This document shows positions 17,094 through 25,622 of a DNA stretch of 64,000 nucleotides, piece after piece (within the stretch, counting starts at the first letter, position 1; each line of letters begins with the position of its first letter). Source of the DNA: Chloroflexaceae bacterium (GTDB taxonomy: Bacteria; Chloroflexota; Chloroflexia; Chloroflexales; Chloroflexaceae); contig JANWYD010000002.1 of NCBI GenBank assembly GCA_025057155.1, positions 248,001 to 312,000 on the forward strand, written 5' to 3'. The notes under the pieces are model-generated. The model searched no databases, was not told where the DNA came from, and saw nothing but the letters and a program-made list of their open reading frames with translations. A program made the position numbers and the translations under genes.

Positions 17094-19946
17094 ATGCGGC
17101 AGTTTCTCAATACCTACCGCTCGCAACTCAAGTACACCGTCATCGGTCCGTACCTGGCGCTGATGATCCTGGTGATGCTTGTCGGCTCGTTTATCGCCAT
17201 TACCCTGGTGGCCGATAGCTGGCAGGAACGCTTCAATAATCAACTCGGTCAGGTGGCGCGCAACTTCTCTGAGTCCTTCGCCCAGCGCGAGATCGGCAAT
17301 CTTACCTTCCTCTCCCAGATTATCTTCACCGCGCCGAATGCTGAGACCGGTGCTCCCGCTGTCCCACAGGCCATGCGTGACCGCAACGTCAGGGGCCTCG
17401 AACAGACCCTTGAGGGGTTGTGGCAGCTCGCTCAGGTGAATGACAATGTCAAGCCGGATCGCTTGATTGTCTTTGATCCCCAGGGTCTGGCCCTGGTGGA
17501 TTGGGAACGCGGTCCCGATGATAGCGGCGCCCCTATCCGTTATCTAGGCACTAATCTGGCTGGCATCCCGCTGGTCGAGAGTGTGCTGCGCGGCGAGAGC
17601 ACGCCTATACCCGGCACCGATGAACTCGGTGATAAGTTCAGCGGTCTGGTCTCTTTCCGCGACGGGGAAGGGAAGGATCATCTACACTTCTTTACAGTTG
17701 CGCCGGTGTATGTAAGTAGCCGCACTGGAGAGAACGAACTGCTGGTTGGTGGATTGCTCGTCGCCCAGCGCATTGATGCCCTCCTTGCCGATTTGCAGCA
17801 GCGCAGCCAGTCTGCCATCAGCACGATTTATGACGTCAGAGGCATCGCCTATGCTACAACCGTCGCTGGCGTGGATCTCGCCTCGCTTGATATGAGCGAG
17901 CGGCTGCTGAACCAGCTGCGTGCTCTGAATGCCCCTGGCGCGGGCGCGGAAAGAGCGCGTCCTGCAAGCGCCTCCGAGATGGAGGACCCCTGTCTCGATA
18001 TCGGCATGCTCTCGGGGCGCCTGGTCTCGCCGGTCGAGACGGTTCGCCCGCCCGCTTGCTCCGTTAATACCGTGTCCATGGTGGCCGGACGGGAGTTTCA
18101 ACAACTCTACGCGCCGTTGATGATTCGCGGGGTGCAGTCGGGCTACTTCTCCGTTGGCCTTTCCACCGATTTCGTGGTGAGCGCCTGGTCTTCGAGCCGT
18201 TCCGCCGTGCTTGGCATTACCGCCGCGCTCGCGCTGGCCACAGTGATCGTTGGCGTGGTGGTGGCGCGTCGCATTACCCGCCCCCTGCACAACCTGGTTG
18301 AGACGGCGGAGGCGGTCACCGCGGGCGATCTGGAGCGGCGCAGTACGGTCACGGAACCAAATGAGCTTGGCAGGCTGGCCCTGGCCTTTAACCAGATGAC
18401 CGAGCACCTGCTGCGCTTGTATGTGACCAGCCGTGAACTGAACCGCACCATTGATATTGACCAGGTGCTGACGGTCGCCTCAGAGGCGGCTGACGCGTTC
18501 GTGCCAGGCACGGAAGCCATCGCCCTGCTGGCAACGCGTGAGGGGTTTGGCTATCGCGCTCGCCCCGCGGCGCCGGATAACCTGCGCGCCCTCTCCCGTC
18601 AGTTAATTCCACCTTCCAGTGTTGCGGCATTGAGCAACTTCGAGACCCAAGAAGTGCGCCTGCTGCCCGTCGATTCCGAAGTCGCTCAGGCAACTGGCCT
18701 GGCCCACGCCGGGTTGCAAACGGCCTGCTGGATGCCGATTTTCCGGCAACGCCAGCTCGCCGGAGCGCTGCTGATGGTTCACGCCGAGCCTGAGGCTTTC
18801 GATGAGTCGACCCGGCAACACCTGGCGGTGGTGGCAAACATGGCCAGCGCCGTGCTCGCTAATGCGTTGCTCTACAATCAGGTACAGCAGGATGCCAAAC
18901 AACGCCAGGCCATTCTGGCCTCGATCGGCGACGGTGTGGTCGTCTGCGATGAACTGGGGCGGATCATTCAACTGAATCGCGCTGCCGAAGAAATGCTGGG
19001 CCTGACCGACTGGCGCGAGACGCGCCCGCGCTTCGATGACTTGCCCCTCGAACCGGCGCCGCAGTCGCGTGAAGTGTTTGGTCGCAGCGACCCTCAGTTC
19101 CGCCTGGGCCGCCGCTTTCTGACGCTCACCCGCTCGCCGCTGCTCGCCGACGAAGGGTGCATCGCTGGCGAGGTCATCGTGCTGCACGATGTTACCGAGG
19201 CCGTGGCAATTGATAAGGCCAAGACTGATTTCATTGCGACCATCTCTCATGAACTGCGCACCCCGCTGACGGTGATCCGTGGCTTTACCGAGTTGCTCCT
19301 GCGCGGTACCGGCGGCGAACCGCCCACGCCTGAACAGGCCGAACTGCTCGAACAGGTGCGCCTGCGGGCAATGGATATGACCGATATGGTCAATAACGCC
19401 ATTTTGATTGCCGATATCGAGTCCGGGCGGCTGCGCACCGATCTCCAGCCCCTGGATCTCGATAGTGTGCTTAACCGCGCTCTGGCGCCACTGCTCCCAG
19501 CTTTCGAGGCCAAACATCTCAGCGTTACGGTGGAGATCCCGCCTGATCTGCCTCCTGTGCTCGCTGATCGTGAGCAGCTCCAGCGCGCGCTCGGTTACCT
19601 GCTCGACAACGCTCGTCGTTACACCGATGCGGGCGGCGTGACCATCAGAGCCTTTCCGCTCCACGGGCAGGTGCAGATTGATGTCATTGATACTGGCCAG
19701 GGCATACCGACGGCGATGTTGCCCCGGCTGTTCTCGCGCTTTCAGCGTATTGAGGGCAATAGTTCGAGCCAGCGAGGCGGCGGCCTCGGACTAGCGATTA
19801 CACGGCAGTTGATCGAGCGTCAGGGCGGTACGGTGCGTGTCGACAGCGCGCCTGGACGTGGTAGCACCTTCAGCGTCACCTTGCAGCAGGCCAATGAACA
19901 AACCCTCGCCGTTGCCCAATCCAACGAGTCAACGTCGTCGCCCTGA
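17094..19946 (+). CDS. Membrane sensor histidine kinase with extracellular sensor, HAMP, GAF, PAS
   Basis: A 950-residue kinase. TM1 is near residues 14-38 (PYLALMILVMLVGSFIAITL). The extracellular sensor of about 330 residues may be a double-CACHE-like fold. TM2 is near 370-392 (VLGITAALALATVIVGVVVA), followed by HAMP (RRITRPLHNLVETAEAVTAG). Then come a GAF-like domain, a PAS (ILASIGDGVVVCDELGRIIQ), and HisKA (DFIATISHELRTPLTVIRGF) with His near 719. The HATPase shows LLDNARRYTDAGG, DTGQGIP and GGGLGLAITRQLIERQGG. The start is ATG 17094. Its 3' end overlaps the start of the next gene by 53 bases. No response regulator is nearby. Confidence 0.9.
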   Translation: MRQFLNTYRSQLKYTVIGPYLALMILVMLVGSFIAITLVADSWQERFNNQLGQVARNFSESFAQREIGNLTFLSQIIFTAPNAETGAPAVPQAMRDRNVRGLEQTLEGLWQLAQVNDNVKPDRLIVFDPQGLALVDWERGPDDSGAPIRYLGTNLAGIPLVESVLRGESTPIPGTDELGDKFSGLVSFRDGEGKDHLHFFTVAPVYVSSRTGENELLVGGLLVAQRIDALLADLQQRSQSAISTIYDVRGIAYATTVAGVDLASLDMSERLLNQLRALNAPGAGAERARPASASEMEDPCLDIGMLSGRLVSPVETVRPPACSVNTVSMVAGREFQQLYAPLMIRGVQSGYFSVGLSTDFVVSAWSSSRSAVLGITAALALATVIVGVVVARRITRPLHNLVETAEAVTAGDLERRSTVTEPNELGRLALAFNQMTEHLLRLYVTSRELNRTIDIDQVLTVASEAADAFVPGTEAIALLATREGFGYRARPAAPDNLRALSRQLIPPSSVAALSNFETQEVRLLPVDSEVAQATGLAHAGLQTACWMPIFRQRQLAGALLMVHAEPEAFDESTRQHLAVVANMASAVLANALLYNQVQQDAKQRQAILASIGDGVVVCDELGRIIQLNRAAEEMLGLTDWRETRPRFDDLPLEPAPQSREVFGRSDPQFRLGRRFLTLTRSPLLADEGCIAGEVIVLHDVTEAVAIDKAKTDFIATISHELRTPLTVIRGFTELLLRGTGGEPPTPEQAELLEQVRLRAMDMTDMVNNAILIADIESGRLRTDLQPLDLDSVLNRALAPLLPAFEAKHLSVTVEIPPDLPPVLADREQLQRALGYLLDNARRYTDAGGVTIRAFPLHGQVQIDVIDTGQGIPTAMLPRLFSRFQRIEGNSSSQRGGGLGLAITRQLIERQGGTVRVDSAPGRGSTFSVTLQQANEQTLAVAQSNESTSSP

Positions 19947-21984
19947 CAGCCTTGCTGGACTCGTGCTGCTCGCCCTTTTGCTGGCCTTGCTGCCGATAGG
20001 CTGCATTGCTGAAGTGGCCCTGCGCTTGATTATGCCTGATCACGATCCTTTCAAGGACGTGGGGGCGACGTCGGGGTTCGGCTTCTACCGCCCTTTTCCG
20101 TCAGGCGTTAGCTTCGCAGCAGTTGATCCTGCGATTAGGGACCTGCAAGCCACTGAAGTGGCTCGCCGCGCTCAGACGCCCGTTGGCATCTCGGCGGCCG
20201 TTACGATTGTTCCCCTGGTTGAGGTTGACCCTCCGGTGGCTTCCATCGTTCCTCCCACTCCGACGCCGACCGTCCCGCCAACGCCGCGTCCCACTGTTAC
20301 TTCGCCCCCCTCTGTCACCGCCGTTGCCGGAGGCGCCTCACCCTCGCCCTCCCCAACAACGCTGGTGATTATTCCGGGCGTAACCGCCACGCCTGATACG
20401 GGCGCAACGGTGACCGGTACACCTACCACCACGCCCAGCAGCACGCCCGGCGGTGAGCGCGCTCCCAGCCCCACACCGACGCTGGTGGTCATCATTATTC
20501 AGCCAACTGCCACTGCCACGCCTGTTCCGGCGCCATCCACGCCGACCGCCACCCTGCCGCCAGTGATAGCGCCATCCGTACCCCCGGCGACCAACCTGCC
20601 CACCACGACCCCGGCGCCTACGCGAACCAGCACTCCTCGCCCGAACACGCCCACGCCGTCGGCGACGGCTATCATTGGGCTCACCCCAGTGCCGGCGCCG
20701 CCGACGGCGACGAGTACGCCGGCGCCGCCGACGGCGACGAGCACGCGCACGGCCACCCCCGTGCCGCCTACCGCTACCAGCACCTCCACGGCGACGCCGG
20801 CGCCGCCGACGGCGACAAACACGCCCGTGCCGCCGACGGCGACGAACACGCCGGCGCCGCCGACGGCGACGAACACGCCCGTGCCGCCGACGGCCACCAA
20901 TACGCCGACCCCGACCAGCACGCCGACGGCCACCAATACGCCGACCCCGACCAGCACGCCGACCTCGACGCCGGATAATCTGGTGACGGTCAGCAAATCG
21001 GGTGCGCAGGCGCGACCCAATGAACCGCTGCCCGATTACGATGGATTAACCTGGATCATTGTCATCACGAATCGGTCAGGTCAGACGGTAGCAGTGGAAT
21101 TCGTGGATAGATTGCCGGCTGACACCTTCGGCACACCTGTGGTCAACCCTGCTACCGTCGTGTACAACGCCAGCGCCCAGACGCTCACCTGGAACGGCGC
21201 CCTGCCTCCGGGCGGAAGCATTACAATTACCGTGTATATCATTCTGCCACTCGGCGATCCGCCCCAATGCCGCACCGTTCCTAATCCGAGCTACCAGGTG
21301 ACGGTCAACGGCACGGCCTATCCGCCGGTTACGAACGACGCCCCGGTTCGGATAGGTCCTTGCGACCCCATTACCCCTACTGCGATGTCATTGAGCGGAG
21401 CGGGGGTCAAACGGGCCGAGGAATTGACGCTACCTACTGCAACGACCAGCGTAACGCCGCCGTCGGCCACGCCATCGGCGACGGCAACTCTCGCGCCGAC
21501 CGCAACCGCAACCAGCGCTCTGCCCTCTCCTACCGCCGCGCCGACAGAGCCGCCCTCTCCCACCGCCCCGCCAACGGCGCCGCCGGCGCCCCCAGCCAGC
21601 GGCACTCCGGCGCTAACCCCGCCCGCCGCGACGGAGACCGGCACGGTCGAGCCGCCAACGGCGCCGCCCGCCACAACGGAGACCGGCACGGTCGGGCCGA
21701 CAACGGCGCCGTCTCCGACGGAGGAGCGTGGCACGGTCGGGCCAACGACTGCGCCGCCCGCCACCGAGGTCCCCTCACAGGCCCCGACGTCTATTCCACC
21801 TGGACCCCCTGGAACCGTTGAGGTTCCGGAGTTGCCGCGTCCCACCGAGGCGGTAGGGCCGTATCCGGCGCCGCCCGCCGACAGCGCCGCCCCCACGGTG
21901 ACGGCCCGGAGCTTTGGCGGCGGTGCGCTGGCGCCCTACGTGCTGATTGCGACTATCGTTCTGGCGCTGTTCCGCTGGCGCTAG
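19894..21984 (+). CDS. Pro/Thr-rich cell-surface protein with DUF11-like domain
   Basis: A 696-residue exported protein. An N-terminal membrane anchor or signal (LAGLVLLALLLALLPIGCIA, about residues 20-40) is followed by a long Pro/Thr/Ser-rich stalk. The stalk contains 9-residue repeats of PPTATNTPV type (about residues 265-355). A DUF11/isopeptide-like beta domain of about 130 residues has VTVSKSGAQARPNEPLPDYD and LTWNGALPPGGSITITVYI. A second Pro/Thr stalk follows, and a C-terminal hydrophobic anchor with a basic end (LIATIVLALFRWR). It is probably a surface stalk, heavily O-glycosylatable, anchored at both ends. ATG 19894 overlaps the kinase gene, implying translational coupling. The ligand or role is unknown. 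Confidence 0.8.
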   Translation: MNKPSPLPNPTSQRRRPDSLAGLVLLALLLALLPIGCIAEVALRLIMPDHDPFKDVGATSGFGFYRPFPSGVSFAAVDPAIRDLQATEVARRAQTPVGISAAVTIVPLVEVDPPVASIVPPTPTPTVPPTPRPTVTSPPSVTAVAGGASPSPSPTTLVIIPGVTATPDTGATVTGTPTTTPSSTPGGERAPSPTPTLVVIIIQPTATATPVPAPSTPTATLPPVIAPSVPPATNLPTTTPAPTRTSTPRPNTPTPSATAIIGLTPVPAPPTATSTPAPPTATSTRTATPVPPTATSTSTATPAPPTATNTPVPPTATNTPAPPTATNTPVPPTATNTPTPTSTPTATNTPTPTSTPTSTPDNLVTVSKSGAQARPNEPLPDYDGLTWIIVITNRSGQTVAVEFVDRLPADTFGTPVVNPATVVYNASAQTLTWNGALPPGGSITITVYIILPLGDPPQCRTVPNPSYQVTVNGTAYPPVTNDAPVRIGPCDPITPTAMSLSGAGVKRAEELTLPTATTSVTPPSATPSATATLAPTATATSALPSPTAAPTEPPSPTAPPTAPPAPPASGTPALTPPAATETGTVEPPTAPPATTETGTVGPTTAPSPTEERGTVGPTTAPPATEVPSQAPTSIPPGPPGTVEVPELPRPTEAVGPYPAPPADSAAPTVTARSFGGGALAPYVLIATIVLALFRWR
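20691..20970 (+). repeat. 27-bp coding tandem repeats (PPTATNTPV units)
   Basis: About eight GC-rich degenerate units read CCGCCGACGGCGACGAACAC plus a variable end and encode 9-residue Pro/Thr repeats within the surface protein. Such tracts expand and contract by slippage. They are protein low complexity, not a CRISPR array. Confidence 0.85.
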
Positions 21985-22129
21985 ACGTCTGTACGGTTGC
22001 TCTGTACAGCAAAAGAGCAGGTCTTCGTTCCCGGGACGGCTATGTCCTCCCAGACGCTCCCATGCGGAGCCGGTGTTCACCTCAGGCATCTGCGCGGTTG
22101 CGCCGCGCGGCAGCAGGAATGACAGGACA

Positions 22130-22160
22130 GGGTCCGGGAGAGCGCAGCTCTCCCGGACCC
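22130..22160. terminator. Strong hairpin between the surface-protein gene and topA
   Basis: A perfect 13-bp stem (22130-22142, GGGTCCGGGAGAG, with 22148-22160) and a small loop lie between two convergent genes. It could terminate transcription from either side, though no U-run follows. Confidence 0.55.
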
Positions 22161-22194
22161 TCCCAGGCGGAGTCTGTACTTACGCCGGAGCGCC

Positions 22195-24585
22195 TCACGC
22201 GCTCTTGCGAGGAGCGCGTTTTCTGGGCGCTGGCGAGGGGGCGACCTCGGCTTCGGTCGCGTCCTTGCGGGCCGCTTTTTTGCCGCCCTCGACCACTGCG
22301 GGCGCAGCCGCGGCGGTCTCGGCCGCCGGGGCCAGTTCCTCCAGGCTGTTGGTCAGATAGTCGCACTTCGGATAGCGCGAGCAGCCGAAGAACGGTCGCC
22401 CGAACTTGCCGCGACGCCGCAGCAACTCGCCCTCGTGACACTTCGGACAGGGCACGCCGGTCGGCTCAGGAAGCGGCGCCGGCTTGCCGTCCTTGCCGAT
22501 CCGCCGCGTATTGTTGCACTCCGGGTAGCCCGAGCAGCCCAGGAAAGGGCCAAAGCGACTCTTCTTGATTACCATGGGCCGCCCGCAGACGTTGCAGATG
22601 ACGTCGCTGGTCTCAGGAGCGGAGGCTTTATCAATAACGATCTTGCCTTCGCTATCGCGATGGAAGTCACTGGTAAAATCACACGATTCTGGGCCGCCCT
22701 CTTTGCTATAACGAGTGCAGGCCAGAAACTCGCCATTGCGTCCGAACTTGATCGCCAGGAAGCCCTGGCCGCACTTCGGGCACAGCAGGTCGGTGACAAT
22801 CTCTTCCCGTTTGAGGTTGCGCATCTCACGGCGGGCCTCGTCGAGGGTTTGCTGGAAGGGATCGTAGAAAGCCCGCAACACCGGCACCCACTGCTTCGAT
22901 CCCTCGGCGATGTCATCAAGTTGCTGTTCGAGGGCCGAGGTGAAGTCGTAATCCACAATCTTCGGGAAATGCTCGACCAGCAAGTCGGTCACCACTCGCC
23001 CCAGGGTGGTGGGAACGAGCTTCTTCTCCACCAGTTCGACGTACTCGCGCTCCTGGATCGTCGAGATGATTGAGGCGTAGGTGGAAGGGCGGCCAATGCC
23101 CAGGGCCTCCAGTTCCTTGACCAGACTGGCCTCCGTAAAGCGAGGCGGCGGTTCGGTAAAGTGCTGAACGGGCAGCAGTTGCACCAGCGTGAGGCGCTCG
23201 CCCTCGGCCAGGGGCGGCAGACGACGCTCGCTATCTTCGTCTTCCTCACCCTCGTCAAGACTGACGTTATAAATAGCGAGAAAACCGGGGAACTTCAGGA
23301 CGCTGCCGGTAGCGCGGAAGAGGTAGGGCGCGCTGGCGGCTGCCTGGCTGCCAACGGTCCAGGCGTCAATATCGACTATGGTGCTGTCGAACACTGCGGG
23401 CGCCATTTGCGAGGCGACGAAGCGCTTCCAGATCAATTCGTAGAGACGTGCCAGGTCGCGATCCAGGCGATTGCTCAGCGTTTCGGGGAAGCGGGCGCAA
23501 CTGGTCGGGCGAATGGCCTCATGGGCTTCCTGGGCGCCTTTGGCCCTGGAGCGGTAGATGGGCGGCTTCTCGGGCAAGTAGGCCGCACCATAGCGCGCGG
23601 CGATCACCCGGCGCGCCTCGGCCTGGGCCTCGGCGGCCACGTTGGTGCTATCGGTGCGCATGTACGTGATCAGGCCGACCGGTCCCTCGTCGTCACCCAC
23701 GTCTACGCCCTCGTAGAGCCGCTGCGCCAGGGTCATCGTCTTCTTGGCGCTGAAGCCCAGCTTGCGTCCGGCCTCCTGCTGGAGCGTGCTGGTGATGAAG
23801 GGCGGCGCCGGACTGCGACGCTTGTCTTTGCGCGTAACCTTGCGCACTGTGTAGCGCGCGCCCTCCAGGTCGGCCACAATTGCGCGGGCCTGCTCCTCGT
23901 TCTGTATCGCGAACTTCTCCAGGCGCTTGCCATCGCGCTCTACCAGGGCAGCGCGGAACATGTCGCGCGCAGGAGATTCGGAGGCCTCGCTCTTGAGCAG
24001 ATCGGCCTCGATGCTCCAGTACTCGACCGGAACGAACGCCTCAATTTCTCGTTCGCGTTCAACGATCAGGCGCACCGCCACCGACTGCACGCGGCCGGCC
24101 GACAGCCCGCGTTTGACTTTGTCCCACAACAACGGGCTGAGCTGGTAGCCCACCAGCCGGTCAAGCACCCGGCGAGCCTGCTGCGCGTCTACCAGGTTCT
24201 TGTCAATGCTGCGAGGATTGGCAATCGCCTGCTCTACGGCATTGCGGGTAATCTCCTGGAACACCACCCGGTGTACGGGGGTGCGTGGCGGAACCTTCAC
24301 CGCCTCGGTGATGTGCCAGGCAATGGCCTCACCTTCGCGATCCGGGTCGGTCGCCAGATAGACCGCGTCGGCGTTCTTGATTGCCTGCCGCAGTTCACTG
24401 ACCACCTTGGCCTTGGTAATCTCGTAGACTGGCTGAAAGTCGTGCTCAATATCAATCGAAAGTTCATTCTTGGGCAGATCGCGCACGTGCCCCATACTGG
24501 AGGTCACGCGAAACCCGCGGCCAAGATACTTCTGGATGGTCTTCGCTTTTGCCGGCGACTCAACAATAACGACTTTGTCTCCCAT
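22195..24585 (-). CDS. topA: DNA topoisomerase I (type IA)
   Basis: A 796-residue enzyme that relaxes negative supercoils by single-strand passage. The Toprim domain starts MGDKVVIVESPAKAKTIQKY, with DPDREGEAIAWH near residue 80. The active-site tyrosine is Y308 in GLITYMRTDSTNV. Three C4 zinc-ribbon modules follow the core: CPKCGQGF..., CNVCGRPMVIKKSRFGPFLG and CPKCHEGELLRRRGKFGRPF. A basic Ala/Lys/Arg-rich tail (PRKRAPRKSA) ends the protein and probably binds DNA. ATG 24585 begins the family homology. A consensus promoter lies about 220-245 bases upstream, leaving a long leader. Confidence 0.97.
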   Translation of the reverse strand: MGDKVVIVESPAKAKTIQKYLGRGFRVTSSMGHVRDLPKNELSIDIEHDFQPVYEITKAKVVSELRQAIKNADAVYLATDPDREGEAIAWHITEAVKVPPRTPVHRVVFQEITRNAVEQAIANPRSIDKNLVDAQQARRVLDRLVGYQLSPLLWDKVKRGLSAGRVQSVAVRLIVEREREIEAFVPVEYWSIEADLLKSEASESPARDMFRAALVERDGKRLEKFAIQNEEQARAIVADLEGARYTVRKVTRKDKRRSPAPPFITSTLQQEAGRKLGFSAKKTMTLAQRLYEGVDVGDDEGPVGLITYMRTDSTNVAAEAQAEARRVIAARYGAAYLPEKPPIYRSRAKGAQEAHEAIRPTSCARFPETLSNRLDRDLARLYELIWKRFVASQMAPAVFDSTIVDIDAWTVGSQAAASAPYLFRATGSVLKFPGFLAIYNVSLDEGEEDEDSERRLPPLAEGERLTLVQLLPVQHFTEPPPRFTEASLVKELEALGIGRPSTYASIISTIQEREYVELVEKKLVPTTLGRVVTDLLVEHFPKIVDYDFTSALEQQLDDIAEGSKQWVPVLRAFYDPFQQTLDEARREMRNLKREEIVTDLLCPKCGQGFLAIKFGRNGEFLACTRYSKEGGPESCDFTSDFHRDSEGKIVIDKASAPETSDVICNVCGRPMVIKKSRFGPFLGCSGYPECNNTRRIGKDGKPAPLPEPTGVPCPKCHEGELLRRRGKFGRPFFGCSRYPKCDYLTNSLEELAPAAETAAAAPAVVEGGKKAARKDATEAEVAPSPAPRKRAPRKSA

Positions 24586-25003
24586 ACGTTTTTGCTTACG
24601 GGCAGAGGAAGGTTTGCGCTCCTCGGCCCACTCATCTCTTGCGAACAGCGGTGTCTGGCACCTGCGAGGCGCCGGGGCAACTACCTTCTTGCCTCGACAC
24701 CTCTAGAAAAAGCAAATACTCGCCCTGGAAAGGCATTGCCCTCCCGGAGCCTGCCACCCGGTAGCGGCTGCCGGCCGCGCCAGGTGTGTTGCAATGCTTT
24801 TGCACTATACGCGGGCGACTCTTCCTTGTCAATAGCCATGGGGGGGCGAAGGGGGCATCTGGTTTCCTTCTGACCGGGTTCTTGGGGAACCCAGGTGGGC
24901 GCCACCCTCAGGGTTGCACCCAGGGCATACGCCCGGTAGTTGTCGATGGAGTCTCGGTTTCCCTTCACCTGGACATCGGTGGCAGGGCCGCCCGGGTCTG
25001 CCG
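24586..25003. other. 418-base intergenic region: topA leader and promoter
   Basis: There is no convincing gene. The promoter at 24804-24832 starts a minus-strand leader of about 212 bases before topA. The leader contains G/C-rich inverted segments (for example around 24735-24790) and could fold. The remaining 170 bases (24833-25003) hold nothing recognisable. Confidence 0.5.
24804..24832 (-). promoter_or_regulatory. Consensus sigma-70 promoter of topA
   Basis: On the minus strand TTGACA (24832-24827), a 17-base spacer and TATAGT (24809-24804). The predicted start is near 24797, about 210 bases before the topA ATG. Confidence 0.75.
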
Positions 25004-25468
25004 TCACTCATCAAAGGCATGGACCTCGATCCGCAGATGGAACCTCTGCTCCTGAAGGGCCGGCTCCAGGATAATGGAAGTCAGCACCTGGCAGCGGAGG
25101 AGGTGAGGCGAATAAAAGAGGTGGGAACGGCAACCGCTATCGCGCGCGCCAAAGCCTGGCGCTGGTATGCTCAACGCCGGCATGGCGGCCAGGGCGCGGC
25201 ACCAGCGACATTCAAAACGCTCAGGGCCGCCCACCGTCCAGGCTTCGCGCAGGCGCGCCACGGGGCGTAGATAATCAATGTGCCAGTGGGGGCGAGGTTT
25301 CTCGATGCGCCGGTGATGGGCCAGACGCCCTGCCAGCCCGCCAGCGCCGAAGGCGCTGCCTACGTACAGGTACAACCCGGGGGCGAAGTCAAACACACCC
25401 AGTTTGCCGATCCGCAAGCCGGGCGCTGGGCGATCCAGTTGCAACACCAGAATGTATGTGCCCTTCAC
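25004..25468 (-). CDS. DUF123 / GIY-YIG-like (Uri superfamily) nuclease
   Basis: A 154-residue protein if read from GTG 25468, giving VKGTYILVLQLDRPAPGLRI. Family features are KGTYILVLQL, GVFDFAPGLYLYVGSAFG (the YVGSA in place of GIY-YIG), RLAHHRRIEKPRPHWHIDYL and ECRWCRAL. DUF123 proteins are compact GIY-YIG-fold relatives found in archaea and some bacteria and are presumed DNA-structure nucleases. The start is uncertain: a TTG at 25546 would add 26 unconserved residues. The gene is divergent from purD and upstream of topA on the same strand. Confidence 0.75.
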   Translation of the reverse strand: MKGTYILVLQLDRPAPGLRIGKLGVFDFAPGLYLYVGSAFGAGGLAGRLAHHRRIEKPRPHWHIDYLRPVARLREAWTVGGPERFECRWCRALAAMPALSIPAPGFGARDSGCRSHLFYSPHLLRCQVLTSIILEPALQEQRFHLRIEVHAFDE

Positions 25469-25577
25469 AGCAATCCATGTCAGGGGGGGCCATCGCACTG
25501 AACCAGTCCCGGCGACAAGAGTAACCTGGCCAGCCGATCTGGTCAAGGATGAAGCAGGGAAGGTTAGCCGAGTGTGT

Positions 25578-25583
25578 TATACT
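25578..25583 (+). promoter_or_regulatory. Possible -10 element before purD
   Basis: TATACT in GTGTGTTATACTTTTCC is 40 bases before the purD ATG. No good -35 is seen. Confidence 0.35.
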
Positions 25584-25622
25584 TTTCCCGGCGGCATATC
25601 TCCAACCTTTTGCGACAGCACT

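Noticed and set aside
20691-20970. Regular repeats that might be taken for a CRISPR array
   Set aside because: The 27-bp units are contiguous, without spacers, and encode PPTATNTP-type repeats in the surface protein.
23161-24873. Long plus-strand open frame (570 codons) over topA
   Set aside because: It is antisense to a full, motif-complete topoisomerase gene. High GC makes such open frames common.
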